From positions 1 through 64,000 of the forward strand of contig CAZSYU010000014.1 of the NCBI GenBank assembly GCA_964611345.1: a stretch of 64,000 nt of DNA, read 5' to 3'. The notes under the pieces were generated by a model that was given only the letters and a program-made list of their open reading frames with translations, was not told the origin of the DNA and did not search any database. The position numbers and the translations under genes were made by a program. Below are positions 43,726 through 52,845 of the stretch, in pieces. The stretch's first letter is position 1. Each line of letters starts with the position of its first letter. The DNA is from JALZVT01 sp964611345 (GTDB taxonomy: Bacteria; Pseudomonadota; Gammaproteobacteria; Pseudomonadales; Azotimanducaceae).

Positions 43726-45282
43726 CTATTCCCACTCAATAGTGGCGGGTGGCTTCGAGGAGACGTCGTAAACCACCCGCGACACCGCCTCGATCTCGTT
43801 AATAATGCGATTCGATACCTTGCCTATGAACGCATAAGGCAGTTCGGCCCAGGTGGCGGTCATAAAGTCGGTGGTTACTACGGCGCGTAAGGCAATAACG
43901 TGTTCGTAGCGACGCGCATCACCAACCACACCCACGGATTTTACGGGCAGGTAAACCGCAAACGCCTGACTGACAGTGTCGTATAGATCAGCTGCCCGCA
44001 GCTCTTCAATAAATATGGCGTCGGCTGCGCGTAACACATCCGCGTAACTTTGCTTCACTTCGCCCAAAATGCGCACGCCCAGCCCAGGGCCTGGAAACGG
44101 GTGGCGATACACAAGCTCAGCGGGTAATCCCAGCGCCACACCCACCTCGCGGACCTCGTCTTTAAACAGTTCGCGCAGTGGCTCGAGCAGTTTTAATTGC
44201 ATGCGGTCGGGTAAACCACCGACATTGTGGTGACTCTTGATGACATGGGCCTTGCCGTACTTGCTGGCCGCCGACTCAATCACATCCGGATAGATCGTGC
44301 CCTGCGCAAGCCACTCAATGCCTTCGAGTTTGTTCGATTCACGCTCAAACACCTCTATGAATGTATTGCCGATAATTTTGCGCTTGGCTTCCGGGTCGCT
44401 TTCACCTTCGAGCTTGCCAAGAAACTCCGCCGCCGCATCAATTACAACCAGATTTAGATCCAGCGCGTTGGAAGGCGCAAAGGCCTCCTCTACTTGCTGC
44501 CGTTCGTTTTTACGCAACAATCCGTTATCGACAAACACACATGTCAGCTGATCACCAATAGCGCGGGCAAGCAGTGCCGCGACTACGCTGGAATCCACCC
44601 CGCCAGACAGTCCCAGCAACACGTGCGAATCACCCACTTGCTCGCGCATGCTGGTAACTGCCTGCTCTGCAATGTTTTCGGGCGTCCACAGCGCCTCGCA
44701 ACCACAGATGGTGCGAGCAAATTCGCGGTACAGTTCACGCCCACCCTCACTGTGGGTTACCTCGGGGTGAAACTGTACCGCATAAATGCGCCGCGACTCG
44801 TCCATCATCGCCGCGATCGGCGCGTTATCGGTCTCTGCCAAAAGCTCAAACCCAGGGGGCAATTGCGCCACCTTGTCGCCGTGGCTCATCCAGACGCTAC
44901 GCTGTGCCGGTTCACCCAGCAGTTTGGACGCCGTTACTGTGGTGACATCTGCGTGGCCAAACTCCCGCGCCGAGGAATTCACCACCGCGCCGCCCAGTTG
45001 GGTAGCCAGCGCATGCATGCCATAGCAGATGCCAAGCACAGGTACCTTGAGATCAAACACCGCCTGATCGATCCGCGGCGACAAACCCTCGGTAACCGAT
45101 TCTGGACCCCCCGACAATATGATGCCGCGTGGGGCAAACTCACGGATAACCTCGCCACCAACATCAAAGGGCAAAATTTCGCAATACACGCCAGCTTCTC
45201 TCACCCGGCGGGCGATAAGCTGTGTGTATTGCGAACCGAAATCAATAATCAGCAAACGCTGACTTTGAATGGCATTAGGCAT
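43726..45282 (-). CDS. guaA: GMP synthase (glutamine-hydrolysing)
   Basis: Aminates XMP to GMP. 518 aa. The class I glutaminase domain has the nucleophile in VLGICYGMHAL and the His/Glu pair in QFHPEVTHSEGG. The ATP pyrophosphatase loop is LLGLSGGVDSSVVAALL, and the C-terminal dimerisation domain ends PPATIEWE. Downstream of guaB by 42 bp, forming the guaBA operon. Confidence 0.97.
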   Translation of the reverse strand: MPNAIQSQRLLIIDFGSQYTQLIARRVREAGVYCEILPFDVGGEVIREFAPRGIILSGGPESVTEGLSPRIDQAVFDLKVPVLGICYGMHALATQLGGAVVNSSAREFGHADVTTVTASKLLGEPAQRSVWMSHGDKVAQLPPGFELLAETDNAPIAAMMDESRRIYAVQFHPEVTHSEGGRELYREFARTICGCEALWTPENIAEQAVTSMREQVGDSHVLLGLSGGVDSSVVAALLARAIGDQLTCVFVDNGLLRKNERQQVEEAFAPSNALDLNLVVIDAAAEFLGKLEGESDPEAKRKIIGNTFIEVFERESNKLEGIEWLAQGTIYPDVIESAASKYGKAHVIKSHHNVGGLPDRMQLKLLEPLRELFKDEVREVGVALGLPAELVYRHPFPGPGLGVRILGEVKQSYADVLRAADAIFIEELRAADLYDTVSQAFAVYLPVKSVGVVGDARRYEHVIALRAVVTTDFMTATWAELPYAFIGKVSNRIINEIEAVSRVVYDVSSKPPATIEWE

Positions 45283-45324
45283 CAGGGGTGTAACTCAATG
45301 AATTCTTGGTAACTGGCCGTGGGC

Positions 45325-46794
45325 TTAGCTCAAAGGGTAGTTAGGTGCTTCTTTGGTAATCGCCACATCATGCACATGGCTCTCTGCCATTGACGCGTGT
45401 GATACCCGCACAAACTGAGGCTCGGTCCGCATACGTTGAATCGTGTCGCAGCCGGTATAACCCATGCTGGCTTTGAGCCCACCCATCAACTGATGGACGA
45501 TGGGACCTATAGGTCCGCGGTACGGCACCCGGCCTTCGATGCCTTCGGGAACCAGCTTGCGCGTATCGCTGGCAGGCTCCTGAAAGTATCGGTCTGAGGA
45601 ACCATTGGTACCGGCCATGGCACCCACCGAGCCCATGCCACGATACGATTTGTAAGTGCGCCCCTGGTAAAGCTCGACTTCGCCGGGTGCTTCGTCGGTG
45701 CCTGCCAGCAGCCCACCCACCATGATGGCGCTCGCACCGGCGGCAATGGCTTTGGCGATGTCGCCAGAAAAACGGATCCCACCATCGGCTACCACGGGAA
45801 TGTCGGCCTGATTCGCAGCCTCGGCCGCCTCGCCAATAGCGGTGATCTGCGGTACGCCAATGCCACTAACAATACGCGTGGTGCAAATCGAACCTGGGCC
45901 GATGCCTACTTTCACACAATCGACACCGGCACCGATCAGCGCTTGGGCACCCGCCTTGGTCGCCACGTTACCGCCAATGACAGACAACTTTGGGTAGGTT
46001 TGTTTAATCCAGCTCACCCGGTCGAGCACTTTTTGTGAATGGCCGTGTGCCGTATCAACAATAAGCGCATCCGCTCCCGCCTCTACCAACGCAGAAACGC
46101 GATCGTCGGTGTCTTCGGAGGTGCCCACGCTCGCCCCCACTCTGAGTTGACCCAACCCGTCCTTGCAGGCTGCGGGATAGGCCTGCGCCTTGGTGATGTC
46201 TTTTACGGTGACCAGACCGCGTAATTCGAAGTCGTCACTGACCAGCAGCAATTTTTCAATGCGATGCTTGTGCAGTATCGCAGTAATGGCAGAAGGATCT
46301 GAGTCTTCCTTGGCAGTGACCAATCGATTCTGCGGCGTCATCACTTCTGACACGGCCACGCTGGTGTCTACCTGAAAACGCACGTCGCGGTTGGTGACAA
46401 TGCCCACCAGCGTTGCACCGTCAACAACGGGAACACCGGAAATATTGTGAATTCGGGTGAGCTCGATCAGCTCCCCTACCGTTGTGCCTGGCGAGACTGT
46501 AATCGGGTCGCGGACGATGCCGCTTTCGTATTTTTTAACCGCACGAACCTCTGCCGCCTGCTGTTCGATCGCCATGTTCTTATGCACGATGCCAATGCCA
46601 CCTTCCTGCGCCAGCGCAATCGCAAGGCGGGATTCGGTCACGGTGTCCATGGCTGAGGAGATGAGCGGAATGTTGAGCGAGATGTCTTTCGTGAGGCGAG
46701 TGCCAAGCGCGACTTCGGAGGGCAGCACGTCGGAGTAGGCCGGGAGCAGTAGTACGTCGTCGAAGGTAAGTGCGTCTTGAGCGATACGCAACAT
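45325..46794 (-). CDS. guaB: Inosine-5'-monophosphate dehydrogenase
   Basis: Oxidises IMP to XMP, the committed step to GMP. 489 aa. The TIM barrel is interrupted by a CBS pair (about residues 95-205, DPITVSPGTTVGEL, GIVTNRDVRFQ). The catalytic loop is GIGPGSICTTRIVSG, with NAD/IMP sites DGGIRFSGDIAKA and GRTYKSYRGMGS. A good sigma-70 promoter precedes it; divergent from xseA. Confidence 0.97.
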   Translation of the reverse strand: MLRIAQDALTFDDVLLLPAYSDVLPSEVALGTRLTKDISLNIPLISSAMDTVTESRLAIALAQEGGIGIVHKNMAIEQQAAEVRAVKKYESGIVRDPITVSPGTTVGELIELTRIHNISGVPVVDGATLVGIVTNRDVRFQVDTSVAVSEVMTPQNRLVTAKEDSDPSAITAILHKHRIEKLLLVSDDFELRGLVTVKDITKAQAYPAACKDGLGQLRVGASVGTSEDTDDRVSALVEAGADALIVDTAHGHSQKVLDRVSWIKQTYPKLSVIGGNVATKAGAQALIGAGVDCVKVGIGPGSICTTRIVSGIGVPQITAIGEAAEAANQADIPVVADGGIRFSGDIAKAIAAGASAIMVGGLLAGTDEAPGEVELYQGRTYKSYRGMGSVGAMAGTNGSSDRYFQEPASDTRKLVPEGIEGRVPYRGPIGPIVHQLMGGLKASMGYTGCDTIQRMRTEPQFVRVSHASMAESHVHDVAITKEAPNYPLS

Positions 46795-46815
46795 GGTGGA
46801 ACCCCCAAAACCGTA

Positions 46816-46844
46816 ATTCTACCGACGCGAGAATAAGGTGTAAA
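46816..46844 (-). promoter_or_regulatory. Predicted sigma-70 promoter of guaBA
   Basis: On the minus strand TTTACA (46839-46844), 17-bp spacer, TAGAAT (46816-46821), about 22 bp before the guaB start. Two mismatches from consensus in all. Confidence 0.65.
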
Positions 46845-46879
46845 CGCGCGGCAGGGTTTATAGCGTTTATACTTAACCC

Positions 46880-48304
46880 ATGAGCTCTACCGGCAAGACC
46901 GCAAACACCGGGTCCAAACGCATTCTCAGCGTTAGCGCGCTCACGAGTAACGTGCGCCTGCTAATTGAAAAAACCTACCCTATGGTTTGGGTTACCGGCG
47001 AGATTTCAAATCTTGCCCGACCCGGCTCTGGCCACTGGTACTTCACGCTAAAGGACGCCAAATCCCAACTACGCTGTGCCATGTTTGCCAATAAAAACCG
47101 TCGCTTGCGCTTTAAACCCGCGAACGGAGATCAGGTTGTGTTACGGGGCAATCTAAGCCTGTACACCGGTCGCGGCGATTTCCAGATGATTGTTGAGCAC
47201 ATGGAACCCGCCGGTGAGGGTGCCTTGCGGGTGGCATTTGAAGCCTTGAAGAACAAGCTCGAGGCCGAGGGCCTGTTTCGCGACGACCTAAAGCAGGACT
47301 TTCTCGAATACCCCGAACACATTTGCATCATCAGTTCGGCCAGTGGCGCCGCCTTGCAGGACGTACTGTCGGTGCTCGCCCGCCGCTACCCCATCGCCCA
47401 GGTGACCCTGCTGCCCGTGCTGGTGCAAGGCCCCGGCAGCGAAGCCGAAGTCATTGCCGCCTTGGCCCAGGCTCAGCACATCGATGCAGACCTGGTTATC
47501 CTCACCCGCGGCGGAGGCTCACTCGAAGACCTATGGACCTTTAATCTCGAAAACGTCGTGCGCGCGGTTGCCGACTGCCCTGTCCCCCTGATCTCGGCCA
47601 TAGGCCACGAAACCGATTTCACGCTGACCGACTTCGCAGCTGACCTGCGCGCCCCTACACCCTCTGTCGCGGCAGAACTCGCAACGCCAGACGGCGCCGA
47701 CCTGCTGCGCGGCTTGCTGGGCGCCGAACGCGCGCTGAGCCAGGCCATAGAGCGAGCGTTGCACAACGGCCAAAGCCAGCTTGCAAGCATCGCTCGCCGC
47801 CTGATTCCACCCCAGCGCATCCTGCAGCAACTTATGCAACGCGCCGACGGCTATGAACTGCAGCTCCAGCGCAGCCAAACAGCCCGACTTACCCAGGCGC
47901 AACAGCAACTCAACAACCTCCGCACCCGGTTGCTCGCCGTATCGCCGCAGCGCACCCTTGAACGGCGCATGGAATCCCTTACCAACCTGCGCGACCGATT
48001 GCGCAGAAGCCAGGTCCAGGGATTGGCAAGTTGCAATACTCGCCTCGCGGCCGTTGCCCGCGCCCTTAATGCGGTCAGCCCGCTACATACCATGGACCGT
48101 GGCTTTGCGATAGTAACCAAAGGTCCAGCCAGCAAGTCACAGCCCTGGGGCAAGCCATTGGCTGGTGCCAATACGCTGAGTGCCGGAGATGAACTACTGG
48201 CCCATCTCGGTGACGGCACACTTGCCTGTGAGGTGAAACAAATCCGTCCGCTGCCGGCGCAACTCAGCCCTGCAGCAGCCACTGATTCAAGAGATATCCA
48301 ATGA
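46880..48304 (+). CDS. xseA: Exodeoxyribonuclease VII large subunit
   Basis: Nuclease degrading single-stranded DNA to oligonucleotides. 474 aa. An N-terminal OB fold (MVWVTGEISNLARPGSGHWYF, part) precedes the catalytic domain (ISSASGAALQDVLSVLARRYP, ILTRGGGSLEDLWTFN, SAIGHETDFTLTDFAADLRAPTPS, given in part), then a long coiled coil and the C-terminal DRGFAIV segment. Its TGA overlaps the ATG of the M23 peptidase gene. Confidence 0.95.
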   Translation: MSSTGKTANTGSKRILSVSALTSNVRLLIEKTYPMVWVTGEISNLARPGSGHWYFTLKDAKSQLRCAMFANKNRRLRFKPANGDQVVLRGNLSLYTGRGDFQMIVEHMEPAGEGALRVAFEALKNKLEAEGLFRDDLKQDFLEYPEHICIISSASGAALQDVLSVLARRYPIAQVTLLPVLVQGPGSEAEVIAALAQAQHIDADLVILTRGGGSLEDLWTFNLENVVRAVADCPVPLISAIGHETDFTLTDFAADLRAPTPSVAAELATPDGADLLRGLLGAERALSQAIERALHNGQSQLASIARRLIPPQRILQQLMQRADGYELQLQRSQTARLTQAQQQLNNLRTRLLAVSPQRTLERRMESLTNLRDRLRRSQVQGLASCNTRLAAVARALNAVSPLHTMDRGFAIVTKGPASKSQPWGKPLAGANTLSAGDELLAHLGDGTLACEVKQIRPLPAQLSPAAATDSRDIQ

Positions 48305-49206
48305 AAAAATTCAGCTACGCCATCATGCTAGCCAGCGCACTGATGTTGCTATCAGGCACACAAGCGAGTGCGACGCCTGAAGAAATCAGTAGTACCCCCA
48401 GTGTCCCGACCAGTGTGCCAGGCGGCGTGCTCACCGTGCCCGTCGCACCAGGTTCAACCGTGAAATATGGCGACACCGCGGTGCTGGTCACCGACGATAT
48501 TGCCGTGCTGGGTCTCGGACTGAAGACCAAGCCAGGCACCTATTCTCTGGTAATCACAACGCCGCAGGGATTTGACTACGAAGTAGAATTTGCTGTGGTG
48601 TTCAAGCAGTACCCAGAGCAGCACCTCACCATTCCCGACGATCGCAAGGTAAACCCGTACGCCGAGGACATCGACCGCATCAATCGCGAGGCTGCTGCAC
48701 AACGCAAGCAGTACGCTCTGAGAAGTAAACCACTCGGGCCGCTGCGACCATTCATTCAACCCACTGAGGGCGTGGTCTCAAGTCCGTTTGGGCGCCGTCG
48801 GGTGCTGAACGGCAAGCCACGCAACCCACACAGTGGGCTCGACGTTGCCGCACCCACCGGCACCCCTATTGTTGCGCCGGCGCCCGGCACCGTGACCCTT
48901 ACCGGCGATCTGTTCTTTAACGGCAACACTGTGTTTGTCGATCACGGCCATGGGCTAATCACTATGACCTGCCATATGAGCAAGATCGAAGTAGCCGAAG
49001 GCGACCTCGTGCAGCGCGGCGATTTGCTGGGACTGGTGGGTGCCACCGGCCGTGTAACGGGCCCGCACCTGCATTGGAATGTCAGCCTGAATGGCGTGCG
49101 CATCGATCCAGTGCAAGCGATGGCTGCGTTAGCACTGCCGTCCGAGGGGCTATCCGAGGGGCCATCCGAGGGCAACACCACAGAGAGTGATAGCGAAGAA
49201 CTCTAA
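48301..49206 (+). CDS. M23 family (LytM-type) metallopeptidase
   Basis: Exported peptidase expected to cut peptidoglycan cross-bridges. 301 aa: a signal peptide (residues 1-25, ending TQASA), an N-terminal beta-rich region, and an M23 domain with zinc/catalytic motifs HSGLDVAAPTGTPI, HGHGLITMTCHMSK and GPHLHWNV. A degenerate SEGLSEGPSEG tail comes from a 12-bp tandem repeat. It overlaps xseA by 4 bp, and its stop overlaps the der stop on the other strand. Confidence 0.9.
   Translation: MKKFSYAIMLASALMLLSGTQASATPEEISSTPSVPTSVPGGVLTVPVAPGSTVKYGDTAVLVTDDIAVLGLGLKTKPGTYSLVITTPQGFDYEVEFAVVFKQYPEQHLTIPDDRKVNPYAEDIDRINREAAAQRKQYALRSKPLGPLRPFIQPTEGVVSSPFGRRRVLNGKPRNPHSGLDVAAPTGTPIVAPAPGTVTLTGDLFFNGNTVFVDHGHGLITMTCHMSKIEVAEGDLVQRGDLLGLVGATGRVTGPHLHWNVSLNGVRIDPVQAMAALALPSEGLSEGPSEGNTTESDSEEL
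49141..49176. repeat. 12-bp tandem repeat at the 3' end of the M23 gene
   Basis: tccgaggggcta, tccgaggggcca and the diverged tccgagggcaac. In frame this gives SEGL-SEGP-SEGN at the C-terminal end of the peptidase. Confidence 0.88.
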
Positions 49207-50663
49207 AACTTCGGTTTGCCGCGCTCGCGCGCGCGGCGGGTCCGCGCCTGGCGCGACGACTTGATCATTTTGTCACGGCGCTTCTGCTGACTGGGCGTCA
49301 GCTTGTTTTTCTTTTCCGAAAACGGATTGTTGGTGCGCTTGAAGTCAATCTTGATAGGCGTGCCCACCAGCTTCAACGTGTCGCGAAACACGTTCTCAAG
49401 ATATTTCACATAGCTCGCCGGTAGTGCGTCTGTCTGGTTGCCATGAATGCGAATGGTCGGTGGGTGCGCCCCCGCCGGGTGCGCAAAGCGCAGTTTGATC
49501 ATGCGCCCGCGCGGTGCAGGCGGTTGATGCTGCGCCACCGCCTCCTCAAGAATGCGCGTGAGCACCGAGGTGCTGACATCAAAACTGCCGGCCTTGTACA
49601 CCTTGTTCACGTCGCCGAGCAAATGGCCAACGCCCGTGCCATGCAGCGCCGAAATGGTGCGTCGCGGCATCCAGGGGGCAAACACCAGCTTGCGATCAAG
49701 CTGGGTCTCGGTCTTGCGCTTCTGATCGCTCGACAACCCGTCCCACTTGTTGATTGCCAGAATCAATCCCGTACCCGCATCGGCGGCGAAACTCAGCAAG
49801 TGTAAATCCTGGTCGACCAAACCTTCGCTCGCATCAATCACAAGGATCGCAACTTGCGCCATATCAAGCGCTTGCAAGGTTTTCACCACCGAGAACTTCT
49901 CAATCATATCGGTGACCTTGCCGCGTTTACGCACCCCAGCGGTATCAATCAACACGTACTCGCGATCATTGTGCGTAAACGGCACCTCAACAGAGTCGCG
50001 CGTAGTGCCGGGCATATCAAATACAACCTGACGTTCTTCGCCCACCAGGCGATTCACCAGGGTCGACTTGCCCACATTGGGACGACCAATAATGGCCACG
50101 CGCAGGCGATCGTCGGCCGGCTGATCGCCCGCCACAGTTGTTGCGTCTGAGTCGGCGTCATTGCCAAAACCTGGCAAGCAATCGCGCAACACGTTCGATA
50201 GCTGCCCAAGTCCACGCCCGTGGCTGGCACTGATCAATGCCTGCTTCGCAAACCCGAGGGTAGAAAATTCGGCTTCAACCAGATCTATGTTCACGCCATC
50301 AATCTTGTTAATCGCAAGCAGCACATCCAGCCCACGCCGTCGCAGGTCCAGCGCAATGTCTTCGTCGTCAGGCAACAGGCCATCGCGGGCATCAACCAGA
50401 AACAACACCAGATCGCATTCCGCCAGTGCCTGGTCGACCTGTTCCGCCATCAGATGAGAAACGCCCGACTCGTCGTCGCCACGCAAGCCACCCGTATCGA
50501 TTAACATCAAGGGATGACCGTCGAGCTGCGCCTTGCCGTACTTTCGATCGCGGGTAAGCCCGGGCACGTTGGCAACCAGCGCATCACGCTCACCCGTGAG
50601 CCGGTTGAACAGCGTCGACTTACCAACGTTCGGCCGACCAACAAGGGCAACGGTGGGGAGCAT
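49203..50663 (-). CDS. der: GTPase Der (EngA)
   Basis: Double-G-domain GTPase for 50S ribosome assembly. 486 aa. G domain 1 has GRPNVGKSTLFNRL, DTGG and NKID; G domain 2 has GRPNVGKSTLVNRL, DTAGVRKRGK and NKWD. A C-terminal KH-like domain (IRIHGNQTDALPASYVKYL) and a basic tail follow. Downstream of bamB, the standard bamB-der order. Its stop codon overlaps that of the convergent M23 gene. Confidence 0.97.
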   Translation of the reverse strand: MLPTVALVGRPNVGKSTLFNRLTGERDALVANVPGLTRDRKYGKAQLDGHPLMLIDTGGLRGDDESGVSHLMAEQVDQALAECDLVLFLVDARDGLLPDDEDIALDLRRRGLDVLLAINKIDGVNIDLVEAEFSTLGFAKQALISASHGRGLGQLSNVLRDCLPGFGNDADSDATTVAGDQPADDRLRVAIIGRPNVGKSTLVNRLVGEERQVVFDMPGTTRDSVEVPFTHNDREYVLIDTAGVRKRGKVTDMIEKFSVVKTLQALDMAQVAILVIDASEGLVDQDLHLLSFAADAGTGLILAINKWDGLSSDQKRKTETQLDRKLVFAPWMPRRTISALHGTGVGHLLGDVNKVYKAGSFDVSTSVLTRILEEAVAQHQPPAPRGRMIKLRFAHPAGAHPPTIRIHGNQTDALPASYVKYLENVFRDTLKLVGTPIKIDFKRTNNPFSEKKNKLTPSQQKRRDKMIKSSRQARTRRARERGKPKF

Positions 50664-50669
50664 GCAGAC

Positions 50670-50691
50670 TTACTCGTTAGTTACTGGCTAG
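50670..50691. repeat. Imperfect 11-bp tandem duplication between bamB and der
   Basis: ttactcgttag followed by ttactggctag (9 of 11 identical), spanning the bamB stop codon and the short spacer before der. Confidence 0.7.
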
Positions 50692-51926
50692 TTAAGCGCT
50701 TCGATTTCCAATGCTGTCAGCGAGCCGCCAGAACCGTAGACGTAGACCGTTCCGTCGGCCACCGTGAACGGTGAACGCAGTCCCGAGCCATCAATCTTGG
50801 TGCGTCCAAGAAAGCGACCGTCGCTCTGCGCTAAGACGTGCAAATAGCCTGCGTCGTCGCCCACCAACAGGTAGTTGTTGTACGCCACCGGCGAACTGAC
50901 TTCGCGCCGCACCAGCCCTGTGTTTTCCCAGCTCTCTTCCGCCGTCTCCTGATCAACGGCGGTGATCTTATCGGTTTCGTCGACGACATAAACCTGGCCA
51001 TAACCTTCGGCAAGATCGAGAAAGCTGGAGGCTTCTCTTTCCCATAACGCGCGACCGTCTGCCCGCCGCACCGCTTTCAACAAACCCTGAAAACTCACGG
51101 TATAGACAACCGGCCCGACCACCAAAGGTGTCGCATCCACGTCTACCATGCGGTCCAGCTCGGAACGGCCCTGGGGCAACATGACTCGATGCCCCCAAAG
51201 GCGTTCACCAGACTTGGCATTCAACGCTACCAGCATGCCGTCGGCAAAACCTGAGTAGACGATATCGTCTTCGACGACCGGCGTAGCAGTGCCACGGAGT
51301 GTCAGAATAGGCACCTGGGAATCAAACGCCCAGATAGACTCACCCGTTTCGGCATCGCGGGCTAACAGGCGTCCGTCGATCGTTTGAATAAACACCTGAC
51401 CATCATCGTATACCGGCGGCACCACACTCTCGGTGTTGATATCTATGCGCCAGACCTCCGAACCATCAGCGGCAGACAAGGCCACTACATCGCCCGTGGT
51501 GGTGCCCACATAAACCTTGCCGGCGCCGGCCCCCACCCCGCCGGTTACAAAACCCGGGTCACGGCGGTCCCAGAACTTCAAGCCTTTGCCATCAGGCTCG
51601 CCAATGGTGGCTTTCCACAGGCGGTTGCCTTTGAACCGGTCGTAGCTCAATACCGAACCATAGGCATCCGCTGCAAACACTTGATCGGCTAGGATGGCCG
51701 GACGAGTACGGATGTATTTACGCCCTAACCCCTTGCCAACACTGGCACGCCACAAGCGCTTCACCTTGACCTCAGAATCGATCTTGGTCAGTTTGGCGAC
51801 TCTGAGTCTTTCTTTCTCTGGTTTGTTACTTACAAAGTTGCCCAACCACGAACAACCACTGCCCGTTAGCGCTAATGCCACAACGAGTAAACCTGCCAGG
51901 GATAAAGTGGAGTGGCGATTTTGCAT
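50688..51926 (-). CDS. bamB: Outer-membrane assembly lipoprotein BamB
   Basis: Lipoprotein of the BAM complex that inserts beta-barrel proteins. 412 aa. The lipoprotein signal (LAGLLVVALALTGSGC, lipid Cys near residue 25) is followed by an eight-bladed PQQ-type propeller with repeats such as DGSEVWRIDINTE, TGESIWAFDSQVP and GERLWGHRV. Its ATG overlaps the yfgM stop (TAATG). Confidence 0.95.
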   Translation of the reverse strand: MQNRHSTLSLAGLLVVALALTGSGCSWLGNFVSNKPEKERLRVAKLTKIDSEVKVKRLWRASVGKGLGRKYIRTRPAILADQVFAADAYGSVLSYDRFKGNRLWKATIGEPDGKGLKFWDRRDPGFVTGGVGAGAGKVYVGTTTGDVVALSAADGSEVWRIDINTESVVPPVYDDGQVFIQTIDGRLLARDAETGESIWAFDSQVPILTLRGTATPVVEDDIVYSGFADGMLVALNAKSGERLWGHRVMLPQGRSELDRMVDVDATPLVVGPVVYTVSFQGLLKAVRRADGRALWEREASSFLDLAEGYGQVYVVDETDKITAVDQETAEESWENTGLVRREVSSPVAYNNYLLVGDDAGYLHVLAQSDGRFLGRTKIDGSGLRSPFTVADGTVYVYGSGGSLTALEIEALN

Positions 51927-52747
51927 TAACTGTCTTCAGTGACACCTAGAGTTTCATTGGACTCCAGAGTAGCCGCTTCGTTCTCAAGTGTTTCAGTCAA
52001 CTCAGCTGGCACCTCTACTGGCAGCTCTGCGGGGACGGTTAGGTCCACGTCGGCCCCCTCTGCCTCAAGAACGGCCTCGACCGCTTCCCCGAGTGTTTCC
52101 TCCGGGGTTTCCTCCAACAGAGCCCCCTCTGGGGCTGACAGATCGGCGAGTTTCATGGCGAGCAAGGTGCGTGGCTCATCACCCTCCGCCTCAACCGCAG
52201 CGGCATAGGCTTCCCGCGCCTCATCCGTCTTACCCTGGGTCCGCAAAATGTCGCCTTTTAACTCGGCAACCAGGCTGCGGTAGCCCTCGCCTTTCACCGC
52301 GGCGAGCGTGGCGAATGCGGCATCGCTGCGCTCGAGCGCCTGTTGGCTGCGCGCCAAACGCAACCGCGCCACATCGGTCAGATGCTCAACTTCGGCACTG
52401 GCCACGGCGGCCTCGTAGAAACTAACGGCACCTTCAATATCGTCACTGTCCGCCGCGAGTTGGGCCCGCGCCAGTAACGACAGCAGATGGTATGGCGTGC
52501 CCGCGTACTCCCCATCGAGGCGGGCAAGCAAGGGCTTCGCCGCCGCCTCGTCGGCACTGTTTTCCTGATAGCGCTCAAATACTTCGGAAGCAGCCGCGTT
52601 GTGCGCCTTGGTGCTCTTACGCATGTAGTCAAGGGCAAAATAACCCCCAAGACCCAACACAATAGCCCCAAGCAACCACCAGCCGTAGCTCTGCCACCAG
52701 GACTTGAGTTGCGCTAGTTGCTCTTCTTCACTGAGATATTCGGACAC
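51926..52747 (-). CDS. yfgM: YfgM-like ancillary SecYEG translocon subunit, with acidic tail
   Basis: Single-pass inner-membrane protein with periplasmic TPR-like repeats. YfgM links SecYEG to periplasmic chaperones. 273 aa. The cytoplasmic start MSEYLSEEEQLAQLKSWW, the membrane helix YGWWLLGAIVLGLGGYFALDY and the helical repeats (about residues 45-200) are typical. The last ~65 residues are an extra Glu/Leu/Val-rich tail not found in the 206-aa E. coli protein. Between hisS and bamB. Confidence 0.9.
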   Translation of the reverse strand: MSEYLSEEEQLAQLKSWWQSYGWWLLGAIVLGLGGYFALDYMRKSTKAHNAAASEVFERYQENSADEAAAKPLLARLDGEYAGTPYHLLSLLARAQLAADSDDIEGAVSFYEAAVASAEVEHLTDVARLRLARSQQALERSDAAFATLAAVKGEGYRSLVAELKGDILRTQGKTDEAREAYAAAVEAEGDEPRTLLAMKLADLSAPEGALLEETPEETLGEAVEAVLEAEGADVDLTVPAELPVEVPAELTETLENEAATLESNETLGVTEDS

Positions 52748-52845
52748 GTGCCCCTCGTAGACTTACTGTTGGGTTAGCGGCAATAACTAGCCGCGCAGCC
52801 TAAGGCCCATACGCCCCGCTTTCAAGCGCAATGGGCCAGACTCTA

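Noticed and set aside
44494..45312. 272-codon frame antisense to guaA
   Set aside because: Opposite strand of an unmistakable GMP synthase; no domain recognisable.
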